NCBI GenBank assembly: GCA_014729735.1
Contig: WJJN01000412.1
Coordinates: 1 to 6,544, forward strand
DNA from: Candidatus Zhuqueibacterota bacterium
GTDB taxonomy: Bacteria; Zhuqueibacterota; Zhuqueibacteria; Thermofontimicrobiales; Thiofontviventaceae
DNA: 6,544 nucleotides
Direction of reading: 5' to 3'
The notes under the pieces are model-generated. The model did not search any database, was not told the DNA's origin, and was given only the letters and a program-made list of their open reading frames with translations. This document shows positions 5,738-6,544 of this stretch, piece after piece. The first letter of the stretch is position 1. The number at the start of each line of letters is the position of its first letter. The position numbers were made by a program, and so were the translations under genes.

Positions 5738-6544
5738 TTAGCCCAAATCCGGACCAGCAGTCGCAAAGACGGCAGCATCATTGCCTTTAATCAATCTACC
5801 TTTATACATTCGTGAAAATGAACGCTGCTCTTCAAAATTATTGTCCCGCAGCATACGCAGCCATTTTTTCTGATACCGCGGAACATCTAATATATATTTT
5901 TTGTCATTCGTGTTCTGCATGCAGGCATTCATAAGTGCAAGCGCTGTTTCCGGTTGATCGCCAACTAACGGACCTATCTGATTAAATTTGCTTCCGCGGC
6001 GACCCAGTACAAAACCGGATATTTTATTATTTCGAACGACTTTAAAAGCATAGTCTTCATTATTCGAAAAAAGAATTTTAATGAGTTCTTTACGCTGTGA
6101 ACCGAATGCATTTCGATCATATTCGGTAATCTCATTCAAATCGCTTTTTTCAATTCGCATGATTTCTATTTTTGATCGTATTTGAAATCTGCCCGCGGAT
6201 GCACACATTCTTACAATTTCAAATTCATCTTTAAAATCCGATTTCAAATATAGCAAACGTCCTTCCGGCGTCGCATCCAGCTTAACGCAAATGCAACCGG
6301 ACAAATGCTCCATTGAGCGATTAAACAGCATGCTCCCGATTTTCATGCGCCTGAAGTTACGATCGACTAAAACCATTGCTATCCAGCCAGTTTTGTCATA
6401 AAAGAGTGTTGTTGCGGTGCCTATAACAAGATCATCGCGCTCGGCTACAAAACATCCGTCTTCGTTCAGACTTAAAAAAATCTTCCAGTCACTTCGCAGT
6501 TGATTCCAGCCTGCTTGTTCTTTTAATGCCATTGCCCGGTTCAA
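5738..6544 (-). CDS. Tandem GNAT N-acetyltransferase (YitH-like), 5' end beyond the window
   Basis: The frame is open at the right edge and ends at TAA 5740-5738; the TTG at 6544 is probably an internal leucine, since the visible protein begins at MALKEQAGWNQ, which in relatives lies some 20-25 residues after the true start. About 268 residues are seen. The N-terminal GNAT domain (to about 120) has FVAE, VIGTAT, the acetyl-CoA segment MVLVDRNFRRMKIGSML (57-73) and LDATPEGR (89-96). The C-terminal domain (about 130-268) has DRNAFGSQR, IGPLVGD, LDVP and FSRMYKG, with the characteristic closing AGPDLG, matching the Acetyltransf_18 type second domain. Such proteins are predicted to acetylate small molecules or amines; the substrate is not known. 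In the acetyl-CoA loop R-x-x-G-x-G, the first glycine is Lys (68). It precedes the remnant by 14 bp to that frame's ATG. Confidence 0.88.
   Translation of the reverse strand: MNRAMALKEQAGWNQLRSDWKIFLSLNEDGCFVAERDDLVIGTATTLFYDKTGWIAMVLVDRNFRRMKIGSMLFNRSMEHLSGCICVKLDATPEGRLLYLKSDFKDEFEIVRMCASAGRFQIRSKIEIMRIEKSDLNEITEYDRNAFGSQRKELIKILFSNNEDYAFKVVRNNKISGFVLGRRGSKFNQIGPLVGDQPETALALMNACMQNTNDKKYILDVPRYQKKWLRMLRDNNFEEQRSFSRMYKGRLIKGNDAAVFATAGPDLG

Noticed and set aside
5718..5740. GGCTAAC at the end of the GNAT gene as a possible integron attC core
   Set aside because: The match is one half-core overlapping the stop codon. I found no paired core or attC-like stem, and neighbouring genes are not cassette-like.
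5553..5741. Plus-strand open frame of 62 codons over the remnant
   Set aside because: No family resemblance; the minus strand carries the recognisable creatininase and Gfo/Idh text.

Overview
The window is one strand of work: every gene I can support lies on the minus strand. Read in that direction (from high to low coordinates) the order is: a 5'-truncated tandem GNAT acetyltransferase (6544-5738), a short decayed chimeric remnant (about 5723-5445), a uroporphyrinogen-decarboxylase (URO-D) superfamily protein (5386-4406), an Nramp-fold membrane transporter overlapping it by 4 bp (4409-3183), a 225-bp spacer, and a very long secreted pectate lyase that starts at 2957 and runs off the left edge without a stop.

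The lyase has a signal peptide, a PL1-type catalytic core ending in a calcium-binding DTDGDGMPDSWE-type segment, three 68-residue InlB-B/Flg_new-like repeats, a CBM6/35-like carbohydrate-binding module placed between the second and third repeat, and an unassigned beta-rich C-terminal domain. It points to an organism that degrades plant or algal polysaccharide outside the cell.

The middle of the window is an apparent two-gene operon: a URO-D/MtaA-like soluble protein translationally coupled to an Nramp homologue. Both are off-type at the residues that define their families' best-known activities. The transporter has GPGS where metal-transporting Nramps have DPGN, and VLH in place of MPH. The enzyme lacks a convincing His-X-Cys...Cys zinc site and the N-terminal signature of true HemE. 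This pair is the best candidate for an undescribed function. Just upstream lies a 74-codon reading frame whose first half matches the active-site region of creatininase-type amidohydrolases and whose second half looks like the extreme C-terminus of a Gfo/Idh/MocA oxidoreductase. I read it as a deletion scar.

Multidomain PL1 lyases, divergent URO-D proteins, GPG-type Nramp proteins and Gfo/Idh plus creatininase genes occur together in anaerobic polysaccharide degraders of the Planctomycetota/Verrucomicrobiota (Lentisphaerota, Kiritimatiellota) and Fibrobacterota type. The moderate GC content fits but does not decide. The phylum is an inference and was not tested. I see no rRNA, tRNA, CRISPR array, insertion sequence or phage gene.
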